A stretch of DNA of 64,000 bases from the NCBI RefSeq assembly GCF_044542075.1, contig NZ_JBITTU010000008.1:116049-180048 (forward strand), in the 5' to 3' direction. The position numbers were made by a program, and so were the translations under genes. Below the pieces are notes generated by a model. That model did no database searches. It was not told the DNA's origin and saw only the letters and a program-made list of their open reading frames with translations. The first letter of the stretch is position 1; every line of letters begins with the position of its first letter. The stretch comes from Leeuwenhoekiella sp044542075. Its GTDB lineage: Bacteria > Bacteroidota > Bacteroidia > Flavobacteriales > Flavobacteriaceae. Shown here piece by piece: positions 26,701 through 34,755 of the stretch.

Positions 26701-27800
26701 TCTAAAGCATCTGCATCATTTTGTGTCAAATCAAATACTGAAGGATCTGCACCATTAGGACATTCTTCAAGATTTACTGGCGGAGTGACCGTGAGATCAT
26801 TTATCGTTAAATCGTCTGTTACTTCACACCCATTATTGGTAATGCGTACCGTATAGGTTCCGCTTCTGTTAACCGTTATGCTACTTGCATTCTGATTAGG
26901 AATTACTGTGCCATTAAAAAACCAACTGTGATTATAAACCGAAGCATCTAAACCGGTTTCTAAAGTCGCCTGATCGCCACTACACACTGTACGGTCTGGG
27001 CCCAGATCTACACTGGTGTTAAAACTTCCGCCGGCAAGAAAAATAGCCGAATCAAAATTTGTGTCATTAGAATCTCCTATAACAATACGCACATTGTAAG
27101 GTGTTCCCGGAGTTAAGGTAGATGCGGCATTGAGGACTTGAGTATAACCCCGCATATTTATAGTAGACTGTGCGTTTGTGACTTCGTACGAGTCAAAAAG
27201 ATTTTCATTTACAGAATTGCACGTAGGATTAAAGCGCTGATCTCTAATATTACGCACCGAAACAGATTCTCCAGAAGCGGTAATTGCCAGGTTTTGAGCA
27301 TTGCCTGTATTCAAATCTGTTAATACAAAAGCAACAATATCCTGAGAAGAACACTGCCACTCGCCGTATTCATTAGAGGCAAAAATAAAATCGAAACTAA
27401 AATTACTGGAAAGCGGTGTAAAGTTAAATTCTAAAAATGAAGTTTCGTTAATCTGAGCACCACTACCTGATGCATCATTTAAATTTTGAAGATAGGTATC
27501 TGAGTTTGTATTTAATTCACTGCTTAATTCTGCTTCATTACCGGTATACGCCCCACCGGTAAGCCGTGCAATACCTGTACGTAAAACAACTCCATTAGCT
27601 AAAGGAAAGGCACCTCCATTATTAGAAAAAGATCCTGCTGCCTGGATTGATGATATAGAAACATTTGAAATTTCTGCACAAGAATCGTTAAATAGCAAAT
27701 CTACCAACTCCCCTGCCGGACGAGGATTACTAACGGTAACTTGCTGGCCGTTTAAGTTTAGGCTTACTAAGGCTATTAAACAGAGTATTAATCGTAGCAT
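23745..27800 (-). CDS. Large T9SS type B secreted protein with choice-of-anchor L domain and repeats
   Basis: A 1351-residue protein with a signal peptide (MLRLILCLIALVSLNLNGQ). The N-terminal ~250 residues match the choice-of-anchor L domain (FIFASNEYGEWQCSSQDIVAFVL). An Ig-like region follows, then about eight or nine repeats of 75-90 residues with the core NGNYFTE...GQGT.LNAGD.I..TQ.IFIYA. The last ~85 residues are the gliding-motility-associated/T9SS type B sorting domain (YFTPNNDGYHDTWNI ... IFDRFGKLI). It is exported by T9SS and kept at the cell surface. It is likely an adhesin-like protein; the ligand is unknown. Confidence 0.92.
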   Translation of the reverse strand: MLRLILCLIALVSLNLNGQQVTVSNPRPAGELVDLLFNDSCAEISNVSISSIQAAGSFSNNGGAFPLANGVVLRTGIARLTGGAYTGNEAELSSELNTNSDTYLQNLNDASGSGAQINETSFLEFNFTPLSSNFSFDFIFASNEYGEWQCSSQDIVAFVLTDLNTGNAQNLAITASGESVSVRNIRDQRFNPTCNSVNENLFDSYEVTNAQSTINMRGYTQVLNAASTLTPGTPYNVRIVIGDSNDTNFDSAIFLAGGSFNTSVDLGPDRTVCSGDQATLETGLDASVYNHSWFFNGTVIPNQNASSITVNRSGTYTVRITNNGCEVTDDLTINDLTVTPPVNLEECPNGADPSVFDLTQNDADALDVDPSQFEVIYYASLSDLNTNNPIPANQTTAFSSTGQTIYLRLRNLISGTVCGATYNFDLDVLPTITITEPAPIQVCTIPGRDITINLNQIDNRILNGQNPALFTITYYANQNDANASQNALSATYIIEDGNTRETLWARVSYASNDLCYRSVSFDIIINDLPPVDQLGNVITCNAYELEPLTNGNYFSGSNGTGVRYNAGDIITTDIDLFILNGPDANGCRNESSFSITFVTEFDLSEVEACGEFSIPPTPAGAFYTQPNGPDGIGRRLNTGEALTTSQTIYFYFNENNSVCRDDAFDIIVYPLPLVDMPANVVACNNFTLPALTNGNYFTEPEGQGTPLNAGDLIEQTQSVYIFADDSRCTNDYEWRIFIVEEYTDMTACGSFTVPTVEAGDFYTAALGGGTLIPQGTVLNTSQRIYYYVNTTDGPNCTNNSFFELEVINTPLVDTLPDQLLCEGDTYTLPALTNGEYFEGPGRSGAQYNSGDVINATQTIYINNQVRICQSETQFTVEIRPLLPVDNLTFVFSCEAYTLPDLNNGRYFTESQGQGTELFSGTEITTTQTIFVYSAYDDFPSCYSENRFTINILGVEVETFNDVASCDSYPLPALNTGNYYTESGGQGTLLNAGDIITTTQEIFIYARNGTRFFCEDESSFTVTISETPVLIPEADVEVCGFYILPDLPQDVFAQGYYLSGNKQNPIPVSEYELQPGTYTIFKYAEALNNAACFAEDSFEVIVYPLLDFTVEGGTVCRNAATGAVESGVLLDSGLDPAEFLVSWFLNGQEVNQGSTFAVEQAGIYTVSTQKLTPDVGAACNYNPTTVEVFESAEPVVEVEITRPFEDVSGIRVAIIQGYGDYEYQLDDQAFQNTPEFTNVFPGPHTVTVRGINGTCGVTTVEVQVIDFPKYFTPNNDGYHDTWNITALEEYPEAQIFIFDRFGKLIKNLFPSGPGWDGTYRGVNMPSDDYWFRVEYIFEDRPAEFKSHFTLKR

Positions 27801-27937
27801 TATTGTGGGGGCTCTTACAATTTTTTATATAACTAGTGTACTAAAGTTAGTACTTAACGCTAATTACACCCCATAATTGCCTGAATATTAACAATATTCA
27901 ATTCTAAATTGTTAACGTTAATTGTTCTTAAAAGCCA

Positions 27938-28010
27938 TTACATACCCCGCTCTTTTTGAATCGTCTCATACGCTTCCTGAACCTTAGTGAATTTTTCTTC
28001 GGCACCGGCG
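27938..28010 (-). pseudogene. Duplicated 3' end of the TerB/DnaJ gene
   Basis: On the minus strand the frame GAEEKFTKVQEAYETIQKE-RGM ending at 27938-27940 repeats the last 22 residues of the co-chaperone at 29494-30240. Bases 27937-27991 are identical to 29493-29547 (55 of 55), and similarity fades over the next ~18 bp. Only the tail is present, so it cannot be functional. The two copies bracket the orphan gene at 28057-29469. Confidence 0.85.
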
Positions 28011-28056
28011 GGAGCAGATTCAATTTGTGAGCTATTCACTTTTCCAATTTCCAAAT

Positions 28057-29469
28057 CTAAAACTTCACCAACTTCACAACGTCCTTATCAACATAAGAAT
28101 AGATGTAGTTTTCTCCAAAAAAAATTAATGCATCTTTAATATCCTTTTTTAAATCTTTTGATTCTTTAAAATCTTTGATTTTATCATATAAGTTGGGAAT
28201 TGTTTCAGTATCTAAATGATTAAAATTTGAATCGAAGACAGCACTGAATGCAATCCATCGTTCGCTTGTTGTGACTAAATCACTTATAGGCAACGCACTA
28301 ATAAAAAAATAATCTTGTGATAACCCAGCGAAATGAACTGAACTTGGTGCTGTACCTCCATAATACAGACCTCTGTTCGCACCGATACGCATTTGTAGGG
28401 TATCATTAATTTTTCTAACCAGAATTGCCGATTCTGAAGAAACAACTTTCCTCAAGAATTGAGAAGTTTTTTCCATCACCCGTTCTTTGATATAGGCAGC
28501 TCCTCTAAGTTTTATTTCAGAGTTGCTAATACTGATATCTTCATCATCTTTTACACTATATCGATAATTGACAAGTCCTGATTCCAGATTTTTAACTTCC
28601 AGAATCATTTCTTTTTTATTTAACGCGAACTGATAAATATGTTCATCCAAAATAAAAGAATTAGACTCTTTAATTTTTCCTTCAGTAGATACAGGCTTAG
28701 GAATATCCTGCAAAACCATTTTTCCGTTTTCAAGGTCAAATTTAATCAGTCTCGTTAGTTCGGGGTCCTGATCAAAAGTCAACCACAATTCCCGATTGAA
28801 CACATAGCTCTTATACTTTGAAGAAGCTTCAAGAAAAGAATCGATCTCATTATTTTGAATGGGGCTTATTCCTTTTTGATATAAGAGATATTTAAGCTTC
28901 TCGTCACTAAATCCCGGAGCTTTAAACTTGTAATCTGAAAAATCATAACTCTTTTTAGAGCATTTACCAGCCTTATTTATTGTGTAAATCGACAATTCCT
29001 GACTGTTCAGGCTTACGGTCAATTGGTAAAATTTATCTTCAATGAAAAAAGATTTTAAAAATTCTTCATTTTTAAATTTTTCAAGCTGCAGAATTTCTAC
29101 AAATTTTTGATTTTGAAAATCATACGAGACGAGTGAAAACTTATTTTTAAATATTCCGCCTGAAAGTAAAAAAAGCATTGTATTGTCTACAGATGCAGAG
29201 GATAAAATTTTGTGATTTCTAAATGGAGAATCGGTCAAACTTACCTGTTTGATTTGATTGTACTCAGCATCAAATGTGGTAATCTCAACATCTGATGCGA
29301 CTCGTTGTATTACAAACAGAAGGCTGTCTTCACTTGTAACCAGATCTAGTTCTCCATCTGTATAGTAATCATTGAATTTATCTATTAATGGTAAAGAGGC
29401 TATTTCCTGAGAAAAGCTATTTGCTCTAGAAAGAATAATAAATAAAAATATATACCTGTTCAAAATCAA
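28057..29469 (-). CDS. Orphan exported protein between direct repeats, unknown function
   Basis: A 470-residue protein with an N-terminal signal peptide or anchor (MILNRYIFLFIILSRANSFSQ). The rest is a chain of short beta-rich segments with hydrophobic alternation (SLLFVIQRV, NTMLFLLSGGIF, KFYQLTVSL, ELWLTFDQD), consistent with a beta-propeller or similar all-beta fold. No known family is recognised and there is no T9SS domain. It starts 24 bp after the stop of the DnaJ-like gene and its end is followed within 50 bp by a copy of that gene's 3' end. It therefore looks inserted or brought in by recombination. Confidence 0.75.
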   Translation of the reverse strand: MILNRYIFLFIILSRANSFSQEIASLPLIDKFNDYYTDGELDLVTSEDSLLFVIQRVASDVEITTFDAEYNQIKQVSLTDSPFRNHKILSSASVDNTMLFLLSGGIFKNKFSLVSYDFQNQKFVEILQLEKFKNEEFLKSFFIEDKFYQLTVSLNSQELSIYTINKAGKCSKKSYDFSDYKFKAPGFSDEKLKYLLYQKGISPIQNNEIDSFLEASSKYKSYVFNRELWLTFDQDPELTRLIKFDLENGKMVLQDIPKPVSTEGKIKESNSFILDEHIYQFALNKKEMILEVKNLESGLVNYRYSVKDDEDISISNSEIKLRGAAYIKERVMEKTSQFLRKVVSSESAILVRKINDTLQMRIGANRGLYYGGTAPSSVHFAGLSQDYFFISALPISDLVTTSERWIAFSAVFDSNFNHLDTETIPNLYDKIKDFKESKDLKKDIKDALIFFGENYIYSYVDKDVVKLVKF

Positions 29470-29493
29470 AATTTAAATTAGTCTATTAAAATA

Positions 29494-30240
29494 TTACATA
29501 CCCCGCTCTTTTTGAATCGTCTCATACGCTTCCTGAACCTTAGTGAACTTCTCTTCTGCTCCCTGACGATAGGCTTCATCCATATGTTGTAGTTTATCTG
29601 GATGGTATTTTTTTGCCATATCCCGGTACGCTTTCTTAACTTCTGCATCTGTAGCCGATTTCTCAATTTCGAGAATTTTATAGGCGCTTTCCGCATTTTT
29701 AAAGAACATGGCTTTTATGCTTTCAAATTCGCCACGACTCAACATTAAATAACCAGCTATTTGAGAAATTTGATTAACCTCTGAAGTTGATACCGTGCCA
29801 TCTGCCTGTGCAATACCAAATAGAAAATGTACGATTTGTAAACGCACTTCTCTACGGGTTCGTTGGGTCAAATAAGTGCATATACGCTCTACATTAATTT
29901 CACGCTTCTTAATGACTTCATTAAAGGTTCTAAAAGTTGCATTCGCTCTGTCTTTACCGTAGGCCTGCACAAAATATTGACGCACATAATCCATTTCTCG
30001 CTGACTCACCTGCCCGTCTGCCTTGATTACAATAGAGCACAGCGAAAGTAAATTGAGTTCAAAATCACCTGGAGTAACGGTTTGTTCTGCTCTGCTAAAA
30101 GGTGATCTACCACCTGTGGTTGTCGCTCCTTTTTTATTGAAAAACAAACTGTCTAAAAGTGTACCAATAACATAACCTGCAACTGCCCCTAATAAACCTC
30201 TGTATGCAAAGCCTATAATGGCTCCTATATATTTAATCAT
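29494..30240 (-). CDS. djlA: DnaJ-domain co-chaperone with TerB-like domain (DjlA-like)
   Basis: A 248-residue protein. A short hydrophobic N terminus (IGAIIGFAYRGLLGAVAGYVIG) suggests membrane anchoring. A TerB-like helical domain (about residues 50-170) follows, then a C-terminal J domain with HPD at 213-215 (KKYHPDKL). This order (anchor, TerB, J) is that of DjlA, which stimulates the ATPase of DnaK at the membrane. The orphan gene at 28057 follows on the same strand. Its last 22 codons are repeated at 27938-28004. Confidence 0.9.
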   Translation of the reverse strand: MIKYIGAIIGFAYRGLLGAVAGYVIGTLLDSLFFNKKGATTTGGRSPFSRAEQTVTPGDFELNLLSLCSIVIKADGQVSQREMDYVRQYFVQAYGKDRANATFRTFNEVIKKREINVERICTYLTQRTRREVRLQIVHFLFGIAQADGTVSTSEVNQISQIAGYLMLSRGEFESIKAMFFKNAESAYKILEIEKSATDAEVKKAYRDMAKKYHPDKLQHMDEAYRQGAEEKFTKVQEAYETIQKERGM

Positions 30241-30363
30241 TTAATCTTCTTTATAATATCATCACATCAAGTACTGATGTAATCTTTTTACTTGCGCTGC
30301 AAAAATAACGCCTTTGTCCCTTGTAGGTCTTTAAAACAGTGAAAATGTTACCCGGTATTACCT

Positions 30364-30453
30364 GCGCAAGGGATTAAAGCCTTTGTGAAGCTCGTATGAT
30401 TTGCCAAGCAAATCATACAGCGACGGCTGGAAGCCCGACCCTATGGGTTGCGC
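30364..30453 (+). ncRNA. Structured RNA candidate, possibly flavo-1-like
   Basis: A 90-nt segment closed by GCGCAA (30364-30369) and TTGCGC (30448-30453). Inside are GGGATTAAAGCC, a strong hairpin GTATGATTTGC-caa-GCAAATCATAC, and the stretch GGAAGCCCGACCCTATGG before the closing arm. From memory, GCGCAAGGGAT...GCCCGACC...TTGCGC is a recurrent intergenic pattern of Flavobacteriaceae resembling the flavo-1 RNA motif; I could not check this. It sits in a 311-bp gap with no ORF. Confidence 0.45.
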
Positions 30454-30519
30454 TAAAAAATCAAAAAAAATCAATAAAGCTTATGTAGGGTTTGCAAAAA
30501 GTAGCCGACTATTATTTTG

Positions 30520-30527
30520 TATCTTTG
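30520..30527 (+). promoter_or_regulatory. -7 element of the bacilliredoxin gene (TATCTTTG)
   Basis: Perfect TAnnTTTG, 24 bp before the ATG at 30552. A TTG occurs 25 bp further upstream, which is longer than the usual 18-21 bp spacing. Confidence 0.55.
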
Positions 30528-30551
30528 TAATCTTAAATTAAAACAGAACTT

Positions 30552-30962
30552 ATGTATCCAGCAGAATTAGTAAAACCTATGCGTGAAGACCTTACTTCTG
30601 TAGGTTTCACAGAATTACATACGACAGAAGATGTGCAGGCAGCAATGAAAAAAGAAGGTACAACTCTTGTGGTTGTAAATTCGGTTTGTGGTTGTGCAGC
30701 AGCTAATGCAAGACCGGGAGCGCGTATGGCTCTTCAGAATGCTAAAACTCCAGATAACTTATATACCGTATTTGCAGGTGTAGACCGTGAGGCTACAGAT
30801 CTTGCACGCAGTTTTATGGTACCTTTTCCTCCTTCATCTCCTTCAATGGCAGTTTTTAAAGATGGGGAATTAGTGCATATGTTAGAACGTCATCACATTG
30901 AGGGACGTCCTGCAAATCTAATTGCAGACAATCTAATAGATGCTTTTAACGAATATTGCTAA
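30552..30962 (+). CDS. Bacilliredoxin (BrxA/BrxB, YphP/YqiW family)
   Basis: A 136-residue thioredoxin-like protein with the family's CGC motif (VNSVCGCAAANARPGARMAL, around residue 46). Known members remove bacillithiol from proteins after oxidative stress; many Bacteroidota carry the family. The protein is cytoplasmic, without signal peptide. It stands alone between its own promoter and a strong terminator. The bacillithiol synthesis genes are not in the window. Confidence 0.93.
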   Translation: MYPAELVKPMREDLTSVGFTELHTTEDVQAAMKKEGTTLVVVNSVCGCAAANARPGARMALQNAKTPDNLYTVFAGVDREATDLARSFMVPFPPSSPSMAVFKDGELVHMLERHHIEGRPANLIADNLIDAFNEYC

Positions 30963-30983
30963 TTAACTGGCAATTAGAAATAA

Positions 30984-31017
30984 AAAAATCCCTACTCGTC
31001 AAAGTAGGGATTTTTTT
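30984..31017 (+). terminator. Terminator after the bacilliredoxin gene
   Basis: A 13-bp stem AAAAATCCCTACT / AGTAGGGATTTTT with a six-base loop and a T-run, 21 bp after the stop codon. Confidence 0.9.
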
Positions 31018-31039
31018 ATTTTATGTATGTTGTGTTACA

Positions 31040-31068
31040 TTGGTTCTGAGAATTTGAGTTTACTTTTG
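31040..31068 (+). promoter_or_regulatory. Promoter of the ClC channel gene
   Basis: TTG (31040-31042), 18-bp spacer, TACTTTTG (31061-31068). Expected transcription start is near 31075, which fits the ATG at 31091. Confidence 0.65.
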
Positions 31069-31090
31069 AACCACTAAACTATTGAATGGT

Positions 31091-32881
31091 ATGCCTGGTA
31101 AAAAACCTCTCTTACACCGCTTTCATGCCTGGCGCTACAAGCATATTTCTAAGACTACATTCATCTACTTTCTAGCAATACTTACCGGATTACTAGCGGG
31201 ATTAGGTGCAGTTCTTATTAAAAATATCACACACATAATACAAATGTTACTTGAGGGTAAACTTGTAGAAAATTACCGCTACGGTTTTTATTTCTTATTT
31301 CCTATAATAGGTCTTGCGATTACCGTTCTAATTGTAAAATATATAATACGTAATCCGTTGAGTCACGGTGTACCTATGACATTACGCGCAATTTCGAAGC
31401 GTAAAGGTCTTCTCAAAAATTATCAAATATTCGGATCGTTATTAACTGCTCCTATCACTGTAGGTTTTGGAGGCTCGGTAGGTCTTGAAAGCCCTACGGT
31501 AGTCACCGGTGCAGCGATTAGCTCCTACTTGTCACGCATTTTTCATATGGATCAGGCAAACCGCACACTCCTACTGGGCTGTGCAGCAGCAGGAGCTATG
31601 TCCTGTATTTTTAAAGCTCCAATTGCAGCTATTATTTTTGCAGTAGAAGTTTTTAGTCTTGACCTTACCCTACTCTCCTTAATGCCCTTGCTTCTGGCTT
31701 CGCTCTCTGCCATATTAACTTCGTATTTCTTTTTTGGTTCAGATACTATTTTACCTTTTGAACTGAAAGATGCATTTACTATTGCAGACTTTCCGTACTA
31801 TATGATATTGGGCGTGGTTGCTGGTTTAGTTTCGGTATATTTTAGCAAAGCATATTTTAATACAAGTAAACTATACAAGCGATGGGATTCTGCTCTCATA
31901 CGTTTATTAGTAGCCGGGGGCTCTTTAGGAATACTGCTATTTTTAATTCCGCCGCTATATGGTGAAGGTTTTGATATGATAAACGAGTTGCTTGACGGAA
32001 AGGCCGTAAATGCCTTGGGCGAAACTTTTTTTAATGATTATTTAGATAATGTCTGGGTGGTTATTGCCTTACTTGCAGGTCTTGTGTTTTTTAAAGTAAT
32101 CGCCTCTGCAATTACATTTGCCGGTGGTGGCATAGGTGGTATTTTTGCCCCTGTACTCTTTATGGGCAGCGTTATGGGTAATTGCCTGGCTAAGATTATT
32201 AACAATCTGGGACTCGACGGCGTTTATATTTCCGAAACAAATTTCACACTTGTGGGGATGACCGGTTTGCTTGCAGGTGTGCTACACGCCCCGCTTACGG
32301 CAATCTTTCTTATTGCAGAAATTACCGGTGGTTATGGCCTATTTATACCGTTAATGGTTACCGCCGCAATAGCATACGGGATTAATAAATACTTTTTGCC
32401 GCATTCAGTCTACGGGATGGAGCTGGGACTGAAAGGTGAACTCATAACACACGATAAAGATCAAGCTGTACTTACGCTGCTTAACGTAAATGATGTAATT
32501 GAGTCTAATTTTATACGTGTGCGTCCCGAAATGACTTTGGGTGAAATGGTAAAAAATGCGGTTGCAAAATCTACCCGTAATTTATTTCCGGTAGTTAATG
32601 AAGATGATGAGCTAGTAGGTGTAATTACACTAGATGATATACGCGAGATAATGTTTGATGCCACCTTGTATGACACCACAACCATAGGAAGTTTAATGCA
32701 CGCGGCACCAGAATATATATACTTAGAATCTGACCCCGCAAAAGTGGTAATGCGTAAATTTCAGGAAAGTGGCGCTTGGAATTTACCCGTTATTAAAAAT
32801 GGAAAATATCACGGTTTTATCTCAAAATCTAAACTTCTAACTGCATATCGTCGTATGCTGGTTAGTTTTTCAAGAAAATAA
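31091..32881 (+). CDS. ClC-family chloride channel/transporter with CBS domains
   Basis: About 596 residues from ATG 31091; an in-frame TTG at 31082 would add three residues. The membrane core (about residues 20-430) has the ClC anion-path motifs, including GFGGSVGLESPTV with the gating Glu, and FAGGGIGGIFAP. Two CBS domains (about 450-590) follow and may sense nucleotides. The protein moves Cl- across the inner membrane, as a channel or an H+ antiporter. A small membrane protein gene follows by 27 bp, probably in the same transcript. Confidence 0.93.
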   Translation: MPGKKPLLHRFHAWRYKHISKTTFIYFLAILTGLLAGLGAVLIKNITHIIQMLLEGKLVENYRYGFYFLFPIIGLAITVLIVKYIIRNPLSHGVPMTLRAISKRKGLLKNYQIFGSLLTAPITVGFGGSVGLESPTVVTGAAISSYLSRIFHMDQANRTLLLGCAAAGAMSCIFKAPIAAIIFAVEVFSLDLTLLSLMPLLLASLSAILTSYFFFGSDTILPFELKDAFTIADFPYYMILGVVAGLVSVYFSKAYFNTSKLYKRWDSALIRLLVAGGSLGILLFLIPPLYGEGFDMINELLDGKAVNALGETFFNDYLDNVWVVIALLAGLVFFKVIASAITFAGGGIGGIFAPVLFMGSVMGNCLAKIINNLGLDGVYISETNFTLVGMTGLLAGVLHAPLTAIFLIAEITGGYGLFIPLMVTAAIAYGINKYFLPHSVYGMELGLKGELITHDKDQAVLTLLNVNDVIESNFIRVRPEMTLGEMVKNAVAKSTRNLFPVVNEDDELVGVITLDDIREIMFDATLYDTTTIGSLMHAAPEYIYLESDPAKVVMRKFQESGAWNLPVIKNGKYHGFISKSKLLTAYRRMLVSFSRK

Positions 32882-32908
32882 TAATCATAATTTATCCAAA
32901 AACTAGTT

Positions 32909-33181
32909 ATGCGTAACCTTATAATAACCCTTTTCTGTATTTGCTGTCTAACCTTAGCTTATGGTTTTTATCTGCGCTATTTTACAGATGATGTACTTAC
33001 CGGAGACCGCTTTTTAGGACTTACAATTTTAGCCGTATCCTTTGTAGTAATGCCTCTGTTTTTATACCATCGTTGGAAAGATCGAAAAGTTAAAGATTAT
33101 ATGCTTGATGAGGATAACATAAGGAGAATGAGAGAGTTCAACGACAGCAAAGAATCACGTAAAAAACCTGAAAATCAATAA
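32909..33181 (+). CDS. Small two-helix membrane protein, unknown function
   Basis: 90 residues with two hydrophobic segments (LIITLFCICCLTLAYGFYL and FLGLTILAVSFVVMPLFLY) and a charged cytoplasmic tail (WKDRKVKDYMLDEDNIRRM). Similar small proteins are common in Flavobacteria without assigned function. It lies 27 bp after the ClC gene on the same strand. Confidence 0.75.
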   Translation: MRNLIITLFCICCLTLAYGFYLRYFTDDVLTGDRFLGLTILAVSFVVMPLFLYHRWKDRKVKDYMLDEDNIRRMREFNDSKESRKKPENQ

Positions 33182-33231
33182 TTTTAAAAAATTTATTTAC
33201 ATTTAGTTAACCTATATGTTCTATAAACTCT

Positions 33232-33239
33232 TAGCTTTG
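33232..33239 (+). promoter_or_regulatory. -7 element of the cold shock gene (TAGCTTTG)
   Basis: Perfect TAnnTTTG, 28 bp before the ATG at 33268. The leader is short, so no long cold-responsive 5' UTR of the E. coli cspA kind is present. Confidence 0.6.
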
Positions 33240-33267
33240 TGTTATTATTAATTTTTACAATTTTACA

Positions 33268-33465
33268 ATGAAAGGTACAGTTAAATTTTTTAATGAATCA
33301 AAAGGTTACGGATTCATTACTGACGATGAGACAGGAAAAGACATCTTCGTACACGCAACCGGTTTAAACGGTGAAGTATTAGAAGAAGGTGACCAAGTAG
33401 AGTACATCGAAGAAGAAGGAAGAAAAGGTAAGGTAGCAGCGCAAGTACGCGTGCTAAACGACTAA
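33268..33465 (+). CDS. cspA: Cold shock domain protein (CspA family)
   Basis: A 65-residue five-stranded OB-fold protein that binds single-stranded nucleic acid and melts RNA structure. The RNP1 motif KGYGFIT (residues 12-18) and RNP2 motif DIFVHAT (about 25-31) are both intact. It has its own promoter and terminator. The C-terminal part is acidic (EEGDQVEYIEEEGRKG), as in many flavobacterial Csp proteins. Confidence 0.97.
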   Translation: MKGTVKFFNESKGYGFITDDETGKDIFVHATGLNGEVLEEGDQVEYIEEEGRKGKVAAQVRVLND

Positions 33466-33494
33466 GATATATATAAGTATATTTAAGATTCCAA

Positions 33495-33524
33495 AAACCC
33501 GCTACACCTGTAGCGGGTTTTTTT
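33495..33524. terminator. Terminator shared by cspA and the convergent membrane gene
   Basis: Stem AAACCCGCTACA / TGTAGCGGGTTT with a short loop and a T-run in the plus direction. The stem overlaps the last codons and stop of the convergent gene at 33502. Confidence 0.9.
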
Positions 33525-34677
33525 GTGCGTGATCGTCAACACATCTCGCATCAAGTTGTAATGATAGATACAGCACTAAAAAAGGTGTAAATAAGTTGAA
33601 ATAGGTAATATCAAAATGAGAATCTATAATTGCACCTTCAAAACCAGCATCCTTTACAATAATAAAAAAAGCAACGACTACAGGAAGAGCAAGCGCCACA
33701 AAGCTATTGCGTATTAGTTGCTCAACTGTTTCCAATCTACTTAAAAAGTAAATAGCCAATCCTGCTAAAAGCAAACTAAGCCACAACGGAAGTTGTCTGT
33801 TTTGTAATGTAAATGGATTTTCAGCATAAAAAACCTCAAGAGAAGGACAAGTATAAAATACCAAAGCTCCTAAGCAAATCGCCGCTGTAAAAAACCCTAA
33901 GAGGAATTTAAATCGCTCACTTAAAGATGCTTTTGCAAAAGGCAGAGCAAACAATATCCCTAAAGGTAATGCAAAAACGAGCCTTGTAAATACCAGTATC
34001 GCGATTAAAACACCTAACAAAATTGCTTTTTTAAGACCTTCTTTATTTAAAATTTTAAATAGATAAACAAGACTTGCTAAAACAAGAATCGTATTGCTTA
34101 CGAGATCACTTTTTACTACAATCTCGTACAAATACCAGAACGAACTTATAAGCAATAATAAACTTACGATGCGTATTGCGGGTGATTTAATTAGTTTATA
34201 GATAATACCGGTAAAAATTAAAAAGGTAAAGCTCTGTAAAATCCCTACATCTCCTAAAAGATAAAAAGGCAATCCTATTAGAAAGAGTGTTGGCAAATTA
34301 GAGGTTCGGCCACCTAAATGATCTAAGGCACTATATGGGTAAGTTCCATTTAATATTGCTGTGATACCTTCGGTCATTGCAGACCAGCGATCTATCTGAA
34401 GAGCAAGTGCATCTATCTTAACATTAATGTAAATAGTAACAGCAAAAAAAAGTACGACAAGTCCATAAAAAATACGGTTTTCTAAAGTTTGATCAGGTTT
34501 AAACTTTTTTGGAAATCTAGCTACTAAAGCCACTACTAACCCAGCGTAAAAAAAAGCCACAAGCGCAACTTCAAAAACTTCAAAATATCGAATACCGTAC
34601 TTAAATACATACACCCAGTTTAAGAGTATAAGCAGAATCAGCGAAAATTCAATTTGACGTTTACGAGTTAATAACAT
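33502..34677 (-). CDS. Polytopic membrane protein, GT-C/GT87-like
   Basis: A 391-residue inner-membrane protein with about ten helices. After helix 3 comes a loop WSAMTEGITAILNGTYPYSALDHLGGRTSNLPTLFL (positions about 98-133), which resembles the first extracytoplasmic loop of GT-C glycosyltransferases of the GT87/ArnT kind. Such enzymes use lipid-linked sugars. No partner genes are nearby and the usual Asp-rich motif is not clear, so the family call is tentative. The last codons lie inside the shared terminator. Confidence 0.7.
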   Translation of the reverse strand: MLLTRKRQIEFSLILLILLNWVYVFKYGIRYFEVFEVALVAFFYAGLVVALVARFPKKFKPDQTLENRIFYGLVVLFFAVTIYINVKIDALALQIDRWSAMTEGITAILNGTYPYSALDHLGGRTSNLPTLFLIGLPFYLLGDVGILQSFTFLIFTGIIYKLIKSPAIRIVSLLLLISSFWYLYEIVVKSDLVSNTILVLASLVYLFKILNKEGLKKAILLGVLIAILVFTRLVFALPLGILFALPFAKASLSERFKFLLGFFTAAICLGALVFYTCPSLEVFYAENPFTLQNRQLPLWLSLLLAGLAIYFLSRLETVEQLIRNSFVALALPVVVAFFIIVKDAGFEGAIIDSHFDITYFNLFTPFLVLYLSLQLDARCVDDHAQKNPLQV

Positions 34678-34755
34678 TAACTTTATACCTAGTATGAGAG
34701 TGTTCTTAGTGTATTCAAAAATGCTTATAAACTCCTGTAATTAAAAATAAAGTTT

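Noticed and set aside
28057..29469. Treating the orphan gene as a transposon cargo
   Set aside because: There are no terminal inverted repeats or transposase. The flanking 55 bp is host gene sequence, which fits site-specific or homologous recombination better.
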